A stretch of DNA of 64,000 bases, from assembly GCA_963792875.1 (NCBI GenBank), contig CAWBXV010000003.1:124001-188000 (forward strand). The letters are read 5' to 3'. The translations under genes and the position numbers were made by a program. The stretch is from JAHEGP01 sp963792875. Its GTDB lineage: Bacteria; Pseudomonadota; Gammaproteobacteria; Pseudomonadales; JAHEGP01. Below, piece after piece: positions 8,593 to 17,104 of this stretch. Numbering within the stretch: the first letter of the stretch is position 1; the number at the start of each line of letters is the position of its first letter. The notes under the pieces were generated by a model. The model saw only the letters and a program-made list of their open reading frames with translations, was not told where the DNA came from and made no database searches.

Positions 8593-8594
8593 CC

Positions 8595-8840
8595 ATGTGT
8601 CTGGCCGTGCCCGGCAGGCTGCTGAGTATCGAGGGCGACGACCCGCTGCTGCGACAGGGGCGGGTCAGCTTTGGCGGCGCAGTGCGCAAGGTGTACCTGG
8701 CCTATGTGCCCGCAGCGCAGGTCGGGGACTACCTGGTGGTGCACGTGGGCTTTGCCATCAGCATCCTGGATGAGCAGCGGGCCGATCAGGTGCTGCAGGA
8801 GCTGGCGCGGGCGGCGGCAGCCGAGGCCGGCCCGGAGTGA
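8595..8840 (+). CDS. hypC: HypC/HybG hydrogenase assembly chaperone
   Basis: This 81-residue chaperone starts MCLAVPGRL, with the invariant Cys2 that binds iron together with HypD and then the large subunit. Length and the VGDYVLVHVGFAI-like core match the family. The GTGA overlap with hypD indicates coupled translation, which fits the HypC-HypD complex. Confidence 0.95.
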   Translation: MCLAVPGRLLSIEGDDPLLRQGRVSFGGAVRKVYLAYVPAAQVGDYLVVHVGFAISILDEQRADQVLQELARAAAAEAGPE

Positions 8841-9937
8841 AATACGTCGAGGAATTTCGCGACGGCAGGCTGGCCGCGCAGCTCGCGCGGCAACTGCGGC
8901 GGGCCGTGACGCGGCCGTGGGCGGTGATGGAGGTGTGCGGCGGGCAGACCCACGCCATCCTCAGGTACGGCATCGATCAGCTGCTGCCGGAGCCGCTCAC
9001 GCTGCTGCACGGCCCCGGCTGCCCGGTGTGCATCACCCCCGTCGAGATCCTGGATCAGGCGCAGGCCATCGCCGCGCGCCCCGGGGTGATCCTGTGCTCT
9101 TTCGGCGATATGCTGAGGGTGCCGGGCAGCCGCAGCGACCTGCTGACGGTGAAGGCGCGCGGGGGCGACGTCAGGGTCGTTTACTCGCCGTTGGACGTGC
9201 TGGCGCTGGCGCACGCCAATCCCGACCGGCAGGTGGTGTTTCTGGCCGTCGGCTTTGAGACCACGGCGCCGGCCAACGCCATGCTCATCCATCAGGCGCA
9301 GCGCCAGGGTCTCGAAAACCTCTCAGTGCTGGTGTCGCAGGCGCTGGTGCCGCCCGCCCTGGCGGCGATGCTCGACGCGCCCGAGCATCGCGTCCAGGGC
9401 TTTCTCGCCGCCGGGCACGTCTGCGCCGTGATGGGCATCGAGCCCTACCGGGCCGTCGCCGGCCGCTATCGCGTGCCCGTCGTGGTGGCCGGCTTCGAGC
9501 CCCTGGACATCCTGCAGGCCCTGCTGTTGTGCGTCCGGCAGCTCGAAGCCGGCCGGGCCGAGGTCGAGAACGCCTACGACCGCGTGGTCCGCAGCGACGG
9601 CAATCCGGCGGCGCGCGCCCTGGTCGATCGGGTATTCGCGGTGGCTTCCCGCCCCTGGCGGGGCATCGGCACCATCCCCGACAGCGGTCTGACCCTGCGC
9701 CCCGAGTACGCCGCGTTCGATGCCGTCGCCCGCTTCGGGCTGCCGGACGCCGTGGCGCCCGAGCCCGCTGTCTGCATCGCCGGGCAGGTGCTCACCGGGC
9801 TGCGGCAGCCGGGCGATTGTCCGGCGTTCGGCGGCCGCTGTACGCCCGAGACCCCGCTCGGCGCGCCCATGGTCTCGGGCGAGGGCGCCTGTGCCGCCTA
9901 CTACCGCTACCGGCGCGCAGCCGGAGGCAGCCGATGA
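8837..9937 (+). CDS. hypD: Hydrogenase formation protein HypD
   Basis: This 366-residue iron-sulfur protein forms the scaffold on which Fe(CN)2CO is built with HypC and HypE. Family motifs seen are CGGQTHAI, GPGCPVCITP, the GFETTAPA segment and the C-terminal cluster cysteines (CxxF...GRCTPETPLGAPMVS). It starts with GTG in the hypC stop overlap and ends overlapping hypE (ATGA). Confidence 0.95.
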   Translation: MKYVEEFRDGRLAAQLARQLRRAVTRPWAVMEVCGGQTHAILRYGIDQLLPEPLTLLHGPGCPVCITPVEILDQAQAIAARPGVILCSFGDMLRVPGSRSDLLTVKARGGDVRVVYSPLDVLALAHANPDRQVVFLAVGFETTAPANAMLIHQAQRQGLENLSVLVSQALVPPALAAMLDAPEHRVQGFLAAGHVCAVMGIEPYRAVAGRYRVPVVVAGFEPLDILQALLLCVRQLEAGRAEVENAYDRVVRSDGNPAARALVDRVFAVASRPWRGIGTIPDSGLTLRPEYAAFDAVARFGLPDAVAPEPAVCIAGQVLTGLRQPGDCPAFGGRCTPETPLGAPMVSGEGACAAYYRYRRAAGGSR

Positions 9938-11004
9938 GCGCGGAACGCGGGCAGGCCGGGCTGCCGGAGGGACCGCAGTGCCCGCTTGCGGTCAGCGGCC
10001 ACGAGGTCATCGTCATGGCGCATGGCGGCGGCGGGCGCCTCGCCCGGCAGCTGCTCGAAGCGGTGTTCTACCCGGCCTTCGAGGCCGATGGGACCCGGGT
10101 GCACCACGACGGCGCCGTATTTGCAGCGCCGCCCGGTCCACTGGCCTTTACCACTGACTCCTACGTGGTGCGCCCGTTGTTCTTTCCCGGCGGTGATATC
10201 GGCAAGCTGGCGGTGTGGGGCACCGTCAACGACCTGGCCATGTGCGGCGCGCTGCCGCTGGCGCTGTCCGCGGGCTTCATTCTGGAGGAGGGTTTCAGCA
10301 TGGCGACCCTGCGGCGGGTGGTGCAGTCCATGGCCGCCGCGGCAAGACAGGCCGGTGTCAGCATCGTCACGGGCGATACCAAGGTGGTCGAGCGGGGCTG
10401 CGGCGATGGCGTCTACATCAACACCGCGGGCGTCGGCCGGGTGGTCGCAGGTGCCGACATTTCTCCCCGGAGGCTGCAGCCGGGTGACGCCATTGTCGCC
10501 AATGGCGATCTGGCCAGGCACGGCATCGCCGTGCTCACCCAGCGCCCGGGTTTCGAGTTTGAGAACGCCATCGACAGCGATTGCGCCGATGTCTCCGGCC
10601 AGGTGCGAGCGCTGCTTGCCGCCGGTATCGAAGTGCACTGCCTGCGCGACCTCACCCGCGGCGGGCTGGCGGCCAATCTGGTGGAGATCGCCGCCGGCGC
10701 GGGTCTGCGACTGCGACTGGAGGAGAGCGCGCTGCCGCTTGCTGACGAGGTCGCCGCAGTCTGCGAGCTGCTCGGTCTGGACCCGCTGTACGTGGCCTGC
10801 GAGGGCCGCTTCGTCGCCTTTGTGCCGGCCGCGCAGGTGCCGCCGGCGCTGGCGGCGCTGCGTGGTGCCGGTGCGCCATGCGCGGTGATGATCGGCGAAG
10901 TGTCGGCGGCTTGTCCGGGTGGCCAGGTGATACTGCGCAGCCGCATCGGCGGCGAGCGACTGCTGGACATGCCCAGCGGCGAGCAGCTGCCACGCATCTG
11001 CTGA
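9934..11004 (+). CDS. hypE: Hydrogenase maturation protein HypE
   Basis: This 356-residue ATP-dependent dehydratase belongs to the PurM/AIRS superfamily. It converts the carbamoyl group on its C-terminal cysteine to thiocyanate. The AHGGGG nucleotide loop near the N-terminus, the TDSYVV and GDTKVV motifs and the terminal PRIC (Cys356) are all present. It is the last gene of the operon. No hypB follows, so the nickel GTPase must be encoded elsewhere or be dispensable. Confidence 0.95.
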   Translation: MSAERGQAGLPEGPQCPLAVSGHEVIVMAHGGGGRLARQLLEAVFYPAFEADGTRVHHDGAVFAAPPGPLAFTTDSYVVRPLFFPGGDIGKLAVWGTVNDLAMCGALPLALSAGFILEEGFSMATLRRVVQSMAAAARQAGVSIVTGDTKVVERGCGDGVYINTAGVGRVVAGADISPRRLQPGDAIVANGDLARHGIAVLTQRPGFEFENAIDSDCADVSGQVRALLAAGIEVHCLRDLTRGGLAANLVEIAAGAGLRLRLEESALPLADEVAAVCELLGLDPLYVACEGRFVAFVPAAQVPPALAALRGAGAPCAVMIGEVSAACPGGQVILRSRIGGERLLDMPSGEQLPRIC

Positions 11005-11023
11005 GCCAGCGGGCCGTCCGCGG

Positions 11024-11659
11024 CTACCCGGGGACGTCGTAAAACTCCAGCGACTCCAGGATGACATGGCGCAGCTCGTGGCGCAGGATCGCCTTGGGAA
11101 CGAGCTTGGCGATGCCGGCCGTTCTGCCGCCGGCCTCCAGGGTGATGTGCACGCTGGCGCCGCCGCCCGCGCCGGCGGGCTGGCGCTGCAGGGTCCAGCG
11201 CGAGTGCAGCACCGAGAAGGCCGGCGCGCTGCGGCGGTGGTACCGGGCCGATTTCTGCCGGGCGTGCTCCTTGTCGAGCGACTTGGTGTCGATGAGGAAG
11301 CGCTCGCCCGTGAGGCTGCCGAACAGGCGCACCTCGGCGAAGCTGCTCGACTTGACGTGAATGTGGGGGAGGATCTGTTTGCTGACGTCCTGCCAGACGA
11401 TGAAGCGGTACGGCGACTGCTCCCGCTCGAATACCTCCTGTCCCACGACGCTGCCGACCTTGTAGCGGCAGGTCATGCACTGATGGGTGAAATCCAGGGC
11501 GATGCCGGCGGCATCCGCCAGCGACAGCGGCACCGAGCGCTCGCAGCGCTGGTGGAACGGGTATTCCGGGAAGGGCTCGAGTGCCTCCGGCGGCGGGGGC
11601 TGAAAGCCCGCGCCCCAAGAGTCCGGTGTGGTGGCGTCCTGATCGGGGCCGGATATCAT
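11024..11659 (-). CDS. Conserved hypothetical protein, possibly SRPBCC-like
   Basis: This 211-residue soluble protein has no signal peptide or membrane segment. Start ATG 11659 is chosen because GAAGGAGG sits 6 bp upstream; a longer in-frame reading to 11749 lacks this. The body alternates beta-like stretches (YRFIVWQDVSKQILPHIHVK, AEVRLFGSLTGERFLIDT) and ends with a long helix, reminiscent of START/SRPBCC lipid-binding folds. That is only an impression. It converges on hypE with a 19-bp gap and is divergent from the GST-like gene. Confidence 0.6.
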   Translation of the reverse strand: MISGPDQDATTPDSWGAGFQPPPPEALEPFPEYPFHQRCERSVPLSLADAAGIALDFTHQCMTCRYKVGSVVGQEVFEREQSPYRFIVWQDVSKQILPHIHVKSSSFAEVRLFGSLTGERFLIDTKSLDKEHARQKSARYHRRSAPAFSVLHSRWTLQRQPAGAGGGASVHITLEAGGRTAGIAKLVPKAILRHELRHVILESLEFYDVPG

Positions 11660-11938
11660 CGTTGCCTCCTTCGGCGCAGCGTGGCGGCGGGCGTGCCGCG
11701 GATCGACGCCGGGGGACGCTGCGGCGCGGTCCAGGCGGTACGATCTCATCCCCCAGACTAAACCGCAGCGACGGCACGGGCAAGCGGCGCATGTCGTCTG
11801 GCCCGCCTGGTTGCGGCCCGCCGGGGCGTCACCGCGCCGCCATCCGGACCGGGAGGACGGCGCAGCGCGGTTCTGGCGGCGGCCTGATCTGACCAGCCCG
11901 CGCGGACGTAATCATCTTGTCTATCCGGAGAATAATGC

Positions 11939-12727
11939 ATGCAGCCCGTCGAATTTATGACCTCGATGCTTACCACCTCCCTGCGGGGCCTGGCGGGTAT
12001 CTCCGCAGAGCCCGCCGCAGTAACGCCCAAGCGCCTGCTGCAGTTGTACGACATCGAGGGCTGTCCCTACTGTCGGCTGGTGCGCGAGGCCCTGACCGAA
12101 CTGAACCTCGACGCCGAGATCTATCCCTGCCCGAAGAACGGCGTGCGCTTCCGTCCCGAGGTGGCGCGGCGGGGCGGCAAGCAGCAGTTCCCCTACCTGG
12201 TCGATCCCAATACGGGCGTGGCGCTCTACGAGAGCCTCGATATCATCGCCTACCTCTACCAGACCTACGGCGGGCGCGAACTGCCGGCGAAGTGGCGGCG
12301 GGGCGACTGGCAGAAGCTCGGCTCGATGATCGCGGGCCTGCCTCGCGCAGGCCGCGGCATGTTCCGGGACCGGGCGCGCCCGCCGTCGGCCGCTCCCGCC
12401 CCCGACCCCGGCCCCGACCGCCAGCTGCCCGAGCTGTACAGCTTCGAGGCCAGCCCGTTCGCGCGCCGCGTGCGCGAGACCCTGTGCGAGCTGGAGGTGG
12501 CCTACGTGCTGCGCAACTGCGGGCGCAATCGCCTGCTGGAGTGGGTCCCGCCGGCGCTGCGGGAACTGGCGCGGCTGCCCTGCGACAGCGTGCTGGCCAA
12601 CCGCCGCGCGATCAACGAACGCGAGGGGAAGGTCAGTATCCCGTATCTGCATGACCCCGATAGCGGCCGCTCGCTGTTCGAATCCGACGCCATCATCCGC
12701 TACCTGCGCCAGCGCTATGGCCGTTGA
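11939..12727 (+). CDS. Tandem glutaredoxin/GST-N domain protein
   Basis: This 262-residue protein has two thioredoxin-fold GST N-terminal domains. The first (about 30-120) has the redox motif CPYC (Cys42, Cys45) and PYLVDP. The second (about 163-260) has SPFAR at the same place, so it lacks the redox cysteines, but keeps IPYLHDPDSG and LFESDAIIRYL. A proline-rich linker joins them. GGAG lies 8 bp before the ATG. Probably it binds glutathione or acts as a thiol oxidoreductase or chaperone; the substrate is unknown. Confidence 0.8.
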   Translation: MQPVEFMTSMLTTSLRGLAGISAEPAAVTPKRLLQLYDIEGCPYCRLVREALTELNLDAEIYPCPKNGVRFRPEVARRGGKQQFPYLVDPNTGVALYESLDIIAYLYQTYGGRELPAKWRRGDWQKLGSMIAGLPRAGRGMFRDRARPPSAAPAPDPGPDRQLPELYSFEASPFARRVRETLCELEVAYVLRNCGRNRLLEWVPPALRELARLPCDSVLANRRAINEREGKVSIPYLHDPDSGRSLFESDAIIRYLRQRYGR

Positions 12728-12773
12728 TCGATGGGTGGCGCCGGCCAGGACAACGCGATGAGGGAGGTGCGCC

Positions 12774-13676
12774 ATGAGTCATTCTTCCCGGCGCAGTGAA
12801 GGCGCAGGCCCGATCGAACTGACGATCGCGTCGCGCCGCGGCGATATCGGCGGGGTGGGCGTTCGCCGCGTATTGCCGGCCCGGGAGCGGCAGCGCGTGG
12901 GTCCGTTTATCTTCATCGACCACATCGGGCCGGTCGACTTCGCGGCAGGTCAGGGCGTCAATGTGAAGCCGCATCCCCATATCGGGCTGGCGACGGTGAC
13001 CTACCTGTTCGCCGGTGAAATTCTGCACCGCGACAGCCTTGGCTATGTGCAAGCCATCACGCCGGGGGCGGTGAACCTGATGACCGCCGGCCGCGGCATC
13101 GTGCACTCTGAGCGAACGCCGCCGGCGCTGCTGGCCAGCGGGCAGCATGTGCACGGCATCCAGACCTGGATGGCACTGCCGGTTGGCCAGGAGGAGATGG
13201 CGCCGGCGTTCGAGCACGTGGCGGCAGAGCGGTTGCCCGTTTATAGGGCCGAAGGGGTGCGCGCTACGGTGATTATCGGCGCTGCGTTCGGCGTTAGCTC
13301 GCCGGTCGCAGTGCACGTCGATACGCTGTACGCAGACCTGGACCTGAGCGCCGGGGTGGAGATCGCACTGCCCCGCGAGGTGGCGGAGCTCGGGGTGTAC
13401 AGCGTCGCCGGTTCGGTGCGCATCGGCGCCTGCCCGCTCGCGGCCGGCAGCATGTCGGTACTGCGCCCGGGCCACAGGGCGGTGCTGCGGGCTGAGACGG
13501 CTGCCAGGGTGATATTGGCCGGAGGCGCACCAGTCGGTGATCGCCACATCTTCTGGAACTTCGTCTCGTCGAGCGCAGAGAGCATCGAGCGGGCCAAGGA
13601 TGACTGGCGCAACCATCGCTTCGACCCGGTGCCGGGCGACGACGAATACACGCCGCTGCCCGGACCGGGAGCCTGA
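12774..13676 (+). CDS. Pirin family protein
   Basis: This 300-residue bicupin has the pirin metal site in the N-terminal cupin: PHPHIGLATVTYL and a later HSERTP. The C-terminal cupin continues to about residue 270. Bacterial pirins can act as quercetin dioxygenases or as redox-state regulators of metabolic enzymes; no sequence feature here decides between them. The ribosome site GGGAGGTG is well placed. It follows the GST-like gene by 46 bp and may be cotranscribed with it. Confidence 0.9.
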   Translation: MSHSSRRSEGAGPIELTIASRRGDIGGVGVRRVLPARERQRVGPFIFIDHIGPVDFAAGQGVNVKPHPHIGLATVTYLFAGEILHRDSLGYVQAITPGAVNLMTAGRGIVHSERTPPALLASGQHVHGIQTWMALPVGQEEMAPAFEHVAAERLPVYRAEGVRATVIIGAAFGVSSPVAVHVDTLYADLDLSAGVEIALPREVAELGVYSVAGSVRIGACPLAAGSMSVLRPGHRAVLRAETAARVILAGGAPVGDRHIFWNFVSSSAESIERAKDDWRNHRFDPVPGDDEYTPLPGPGA

Positions 13677-13824
13677 CCCGGCAGGTAATGATCAAACGGC
13701 GCCGGCGACAGCGCTCAGCCGCTAAAGATGGCCTGCCGGGCCGCATCCGATGCGGTCACCGTGAGGGGCAGAGGGGGGCTGCGAGCAACCCCCGGCACCC
13801 GCAGCGAGTGCAACCAGTGAAATG

Positions 13825-14073
13825 CTAGCCGAGTTTGCCGAAGGCGGCGTCGAAGTCGCGGGCGGCGGCATCGGTGAAAGCGAAATGCTCACGAATGTAT
13901 TTCAGCGTGCGCTTTTCGGTTTCGGTGACGCCCTGGCCGTCCAGGGCGGACTTGAACAGCTCGGCGACCTCGTCCTTGGAAAGCTTCCCCTCACCACGCC
14001 CCGTGGTATGCCGGGTGGCGAGATCGAGCAATTCTTTCTCATACTGCACGCCGTCGATGCTCTGATAGGCCAT
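13825..14073 (-). CDS. Small conserved hypothetical protein
   Basis: This is an 82-residue, acidic, helical protein. A segment GKLSKDEVAELFKSALDG reads like an EF-hand-type or TerB-like helical pair, followed by GVTETEKRTLKYI. It is of a kind seen as a short orphan in many proteobacteria; the function is not known to me. It lies just outside the foreign segment that begins at 14199. Confidence 0.65.
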   Translation of the reverse strand: MAYQSIDGVQYEKELLDLATRHTTGRGEGKLSKDEVAELFKSALDGQGVTETEKRTLKYIREHFAFTDAAARDFDAAFGKLG

Positions 14074-14205
14074 GATGTGTTGCCTCAGTCGATGAATCAG
14101 CGGACATGCTAGTCAATCGCGAGGCCCCGGCGCAAGCGCGCGCTGGTTTCCATCGGGGGTTTCGCGCACAAGGGCGCCGATTGAACCATCGCGCCGCGGG
14201 CCCCG

Positions 14206-14768
14206 GTCCACGCGTCCTCTACTGCCACCGCGACGCACCGCACATCCCGTAGGCGAGGCGCCACAGCGTGGGTGCCATGGTGCTGCAGCGGGAGGGTCAG
14301 CACGCTGAGGATCTTCCCTGAACCCAGGCCGATACTGAGGTCGATCATCCACACGTGGCCCTTGGCGAAAGGCGGCATCAGGGGGGCGTTTATGACCGCG
14401 GAGAGCGCTTGCATCCTGACCAGGGACAAGCGCGTGACCCAGTGGCTGACCGTTTGGGCGCAAGGCGCCTTGGGCAAGCCCCCGTGAGCGGCAAACACGG
14501 CCAGCGCGCGGGCGATGGCGCGGAAGCCGAGGCGAGCCTCGACAAACAAGCTCAGGGCCAGGTGGACCAGCGCGGTCTTCTGCCCGCCCGGGGGTGCCAG
14601 CTCGCTGCGCTCGGTGACTGGCACTGGTGTCGCCGCGGCCTTGAAACGGTCGCACTCCACGCTGAGCCGTGTGATCGTCCTGCGCTGCGCTCTGGCCGTC
14701 GCCCCGCGCTCGATGGCTTTTTGCTGCCACCGGTCCCGGCTTTGTTTTAACTTCCACCGTTCACTCAT
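14206..14768 (-). pseudogene. Transposase, 5' half (separated from its 3' half)
   Basis: The frame starts at ATG 14768 (MSERWKLK) and codes for the N-terminal 187 residues of a DDE-type transposase: a basic helical N-terminus, then QKTALVHLALSLFVEARLGFRAIARAL, and the first catalytic aspartate in HVWMIDLSIGLGSGK. It runs to AWTG at the 7-bp repeat; beyond that the frame is unrelated. The missing second aspartate and glutamate are found in the fragment at 19304-20252. IS family is not assigned with certainty. Confidence 0.75.
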
Positions 14769-14844
14769 CCGGGTTGCCCCTGACCCATCCCGAAAAAAGA
14801 CGGGATGATAAAGCCAAACGGCGCGTCGGGCTGCCCCCAAACGG

Positions 14845-15162
14845 TTGATGACCCCCCTCATGACGGATAACGATCGCACCCAGGCCTCACCCATTCCAGG
14901 CGAGCACTGTCGCTGCTGCGGCGACGCATCGGCACCGTTGGTGCAAACGCCGTGTTGTCACCAGTGGATTTGCTGTGACACGGCCTGGGCCTCCTTTCAG
15001 GGCGGTGGTCGCTGTCAGTATGCGCACGAGCGCTTCAGCCTGTGCTACTCCCACTACATCGATGGCCATGACGGTCCGTGGCAGCGCTGCCAGACCTGCA
15101 AAGACTTCTGGGACCCAATGCAGTACGAGGAGCTGTCCAGAAACTCCATCCCCAGATTCTAG
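14845..15162 (+). CDS. Cysteine/histidine-rich zinc-binding protein inside the IS
   Basis: This 105-residue ORF has many metal-ligand pairs: HCRCCG, TPCCHQWICCDT, CQYAHERFSLCYSHY and CQTCKDFW. It resembles a treble-clef or RING-like zinc module. It is divergent from the transposase 5' half and lies between that gene and the inverted repeat at 15246-15260, so it is inside the reconstructed IS. It could be an accessory protein of the element or a passenger. Function is not known. Confidence 0.55.
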   Translation: MMTPLMTDNDRTQASPIPGEHCRCCGDASAPLVQTPCCHQWICCDTAWASFQGGGRCQYAHERFSLCYSHYIDGHDGPWQRCQTCKDFWDPMQYEELSRNSIPRF

Positions 15163-15595
15163 AAAAGTGGCTGCATGAGCGACGGATGGGGCCTCAAACC
15201 TCGGGTCCAATTCCTGGGGATGAAAATCCCCCTGAATGGGGCCCTTTTGGACACCCCAGACTACCAAACAGAAGAGGGCCTACTTTCAGCCCCCGCGGGC
15301 GAAGTCGACCTGCTGATCAATAACACCGGGCCTTTGAGAGCAAAGCCTTCGAGCAGGTCGTGTAGGGGAACCACTATGCACATCATCCGCTTAGTCGACA
15401 GCTAGTGAAGCGCCGTCGCAGGCCCTCCTCCCCACGCATTCCAGCACATTTCGCCGCCAACTGACCCCCGACGCACCCGTTTTCAACCGCCCAAGAACCG
15501 GGCTACACGGTGACTGATGGCATGGGCAACTGCTGCACGATCCGATACCGACTACAGTCTCTGAAACGCCAGGCACACTCAAGCGGTCAATTCTG
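15163..15595. other. Gene-free stretch containing one IS end
   Basis: No supported gene is present. It holds a 6-bp hairpin (15216-15231, GGGGAT-GAAA-ATCCCC), the 15-bp inverted repeat at 15246-15260, and then lower-GC sequence up to the end of the alcohol dehydrogenase gene. Small frames here show no recognisable protein. Confidence 0.5.
15246..15260. repeat. Terminal inverted repeat of the IS (zinc-ORF side)
   Basis: TTTGGACACCCCAGA is the exact reverse complement of 19242-19256. In the reconstructed circle this pair encloses the transposase and the zinc-rich ORF. No clear target duplication is visible next to it. Confidence 0.6.
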
Positions 15596-16813
15596 TCATC
15601 TGGGGTTTGGCAGCATGCGCCGGATCAGCCTCTCGCAAGTCGGCTGGTCCATGTACTTGGGTACCGCATAGGTCAGATGCGCTTCTTTCAGTGCGCCCCG
15701 GGCAAGCGCCGGGATGTCGGCTGCGCGCAGCGCGTCGAGTGTCTCGGGAATCGAGAAGCGCTGACATAATTCGCGCACCCGGGCAATGAACGCGTCGGCG
15801 CGAGAGGCGTCGTCGCCAGTTTCAAGTCCGCAAACCTCAGCGAGTTTGGCCAGGCGCGGCACCACGGCATCGCGTGAAAAATCAAGCACGTGGGGCAGCA
15901 CGATCGCATTGGCGAGGCCGTGCGGTGTGTGGTAGCGGCCGCCGAACGCATGGGCGATGGCGTGCACGTAGCCGACGCCTGCCTTGGTGAACGCCAGGCC
16001 GGCATAGTAAGAGGCCTGCGCCATTTGCTGGCGAGTCTCGGCGTCGCGACCGTCGGCATATGCAGCAGGGAGGTTATCCATGATCAGGCGGGTCGCGGCG
16101 AGAGCATGTCGGTCGGTGTCGTCGAAGGCATTGCGTGATAAGTAAGCCTCGATCGCATGCGTCAGCGCGTCCATGCCCGTGGCGGCGGTTATCGCTGGCG
16201 GTAAGCCAGTCATCAGTGCGCCGTCTAGGGCAGCCATCAAGGGCGTCAGTTTCGGGTCCAGGATTGAGAACTTGCGTTGCGTCGCCGGGTCGGAAACAAC
16301 TGCGGCGAGTGTGACCTCGGAGCCCGTCCCCGCCGTGGTTGGCACCGCGAACAGCGGGAGCGGAGCTTTGAAAACCTTGAACATGCCGGACAGCCGCTGG
16401 ATTGATTTGCGGTTGGTGGCCGCGGCACAGACGACTTTGGCACAGTCGATGACGCTGCCGCCGCCAACCGCCAGCACGCCGTCGCAGCGCTCGGCATCGA
16501 GTTTGGCGAGGGCTGCCTCGATTTCGGCAAACGTGGGGTCGGGAAGTACGCCATCGAACACCGAGTAGCTCACACCATTGTGCTGCAGGCGCTCCTCTAT
16601 CTGCTGCAGCAGGCCGATTTCCAGCAGCGTCTTATCAGTGATGATCAGGATCTTGCGCTCGTCGTGCTGCGCTATCGCGTCGCACAACTCAAGCGACGAA
16701 CCGGGACCAGTAAACAATGTTGGCTGCGGGAAGGGAAGGACGCTGGCGACGGCCTTCATTGCGCGCTGAATGCCCTTGTAACCTGCCTTTTTGATGGTGA
16801 ATGGATCAATCAT
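15596..16813 (-). CDS. Iron-containing alcohol dehydrogenase (group III)
   Basis: This 405-residue NAD(P)-dependent alcohol/aldehyde oxidoreductase has the GGGSVIDCAK nucleotide-binding motif, the PTTAGTGSEVT segment and the metal-site region GMDALTHAIEAY ... HAIAHAFGGRYHTPHG with the ligand histidines. Length is typical (about 385-410). It is divergent from the acyl-reductase-like gene at 17105 across 291 bp. The pairing suggests that it reduces or oxidises the aldehyde made by that neighbour; this is inference. GC is lower by eye than in the flanking chromosome. Confidence 0.9.
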   Translation of the reverse strand: MIDPFTIKKAGYKGIQRAMKAVASVLPFPQPTLFTGPGSSLELCDAIAQHDERKILIITDKTLLEIGLLQQIEERLQHNGVSYSVFDGVLPDPTFAEIEAALAKLDAERCDGVLAVGGGSVIDCAKVVCAAATNRKSIQRLSGMFKVFKAPLPLFAVPTTAGTGSEVTLAAVVSDPATQRKFSILDPKLTPLMAALDGALMTGLPPAITAATGMDALTHAIEAYLSRNAFDDTDRHALAATRLIMDNLPAAYADGRDAETRQQMAQASYYAGLAFTKAGVGYVHAIAHAFGGRYHTPHGLANAIVLPHVLDFSRDAVVPRLAKLAEVCGLETGDDASRADAFIARVRELCQRFSIPETLDALRAADIPALARGALKEAHLTYAVPKYMDQPTCERLIRRMLPNPR

Positions 16814-16961
16814 CGCCTGCCGTTCTCCTTAGCTGAAGTCGGTCGTGGAAGCCGTCGTGGACCCGCTCGATCCGCATCCTGTGTTCAGACCAACGCTAAC
16901 AGGCTTACATCGCCAGGGAAAGCAGTTGCGGCGCCTTGGCCCTGACTTCCCGCCGAGCAAA

Positions 16962-16977
16962 GGTGTTGACAAACACC
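16962..16977. promoter_or_regulatory. Palindrome overlapping a -35-like TTGACA
   Basis: GGTGTT-GACA-AACACC is a perfect 6-bp dyad with a 4-bp centre, and its middle contains TTGACA (16966-16971). It lies in the divergent region between the two cargo genes, about 130 bp before the acyl-reductase-like start. It is a candidate operator; no regulator gene is adjacent. Confidence 0.3.
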
Positions 16978-17104
16978 GGCGATGGGAGGAACTTTTAAAG
17001 ACGGCGGTATTGATGTGCGCCAAACTCCCACGCCGCAAACGGGTCAGTGCGGGATCACGCCTGCTCGGGTCGGCGTAGTATTGGTTTCAGCAAGAGGTCG
17101 CCTC

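Noticed and set aside
14120..14129. A 10-bp match CGAGGCCCCG shared with 20243-20252 as an alternative junction
   Set aside because: Joining there puts the transposase halves out of frame, whereas the 7-bp junction at 14199 restores the frame.
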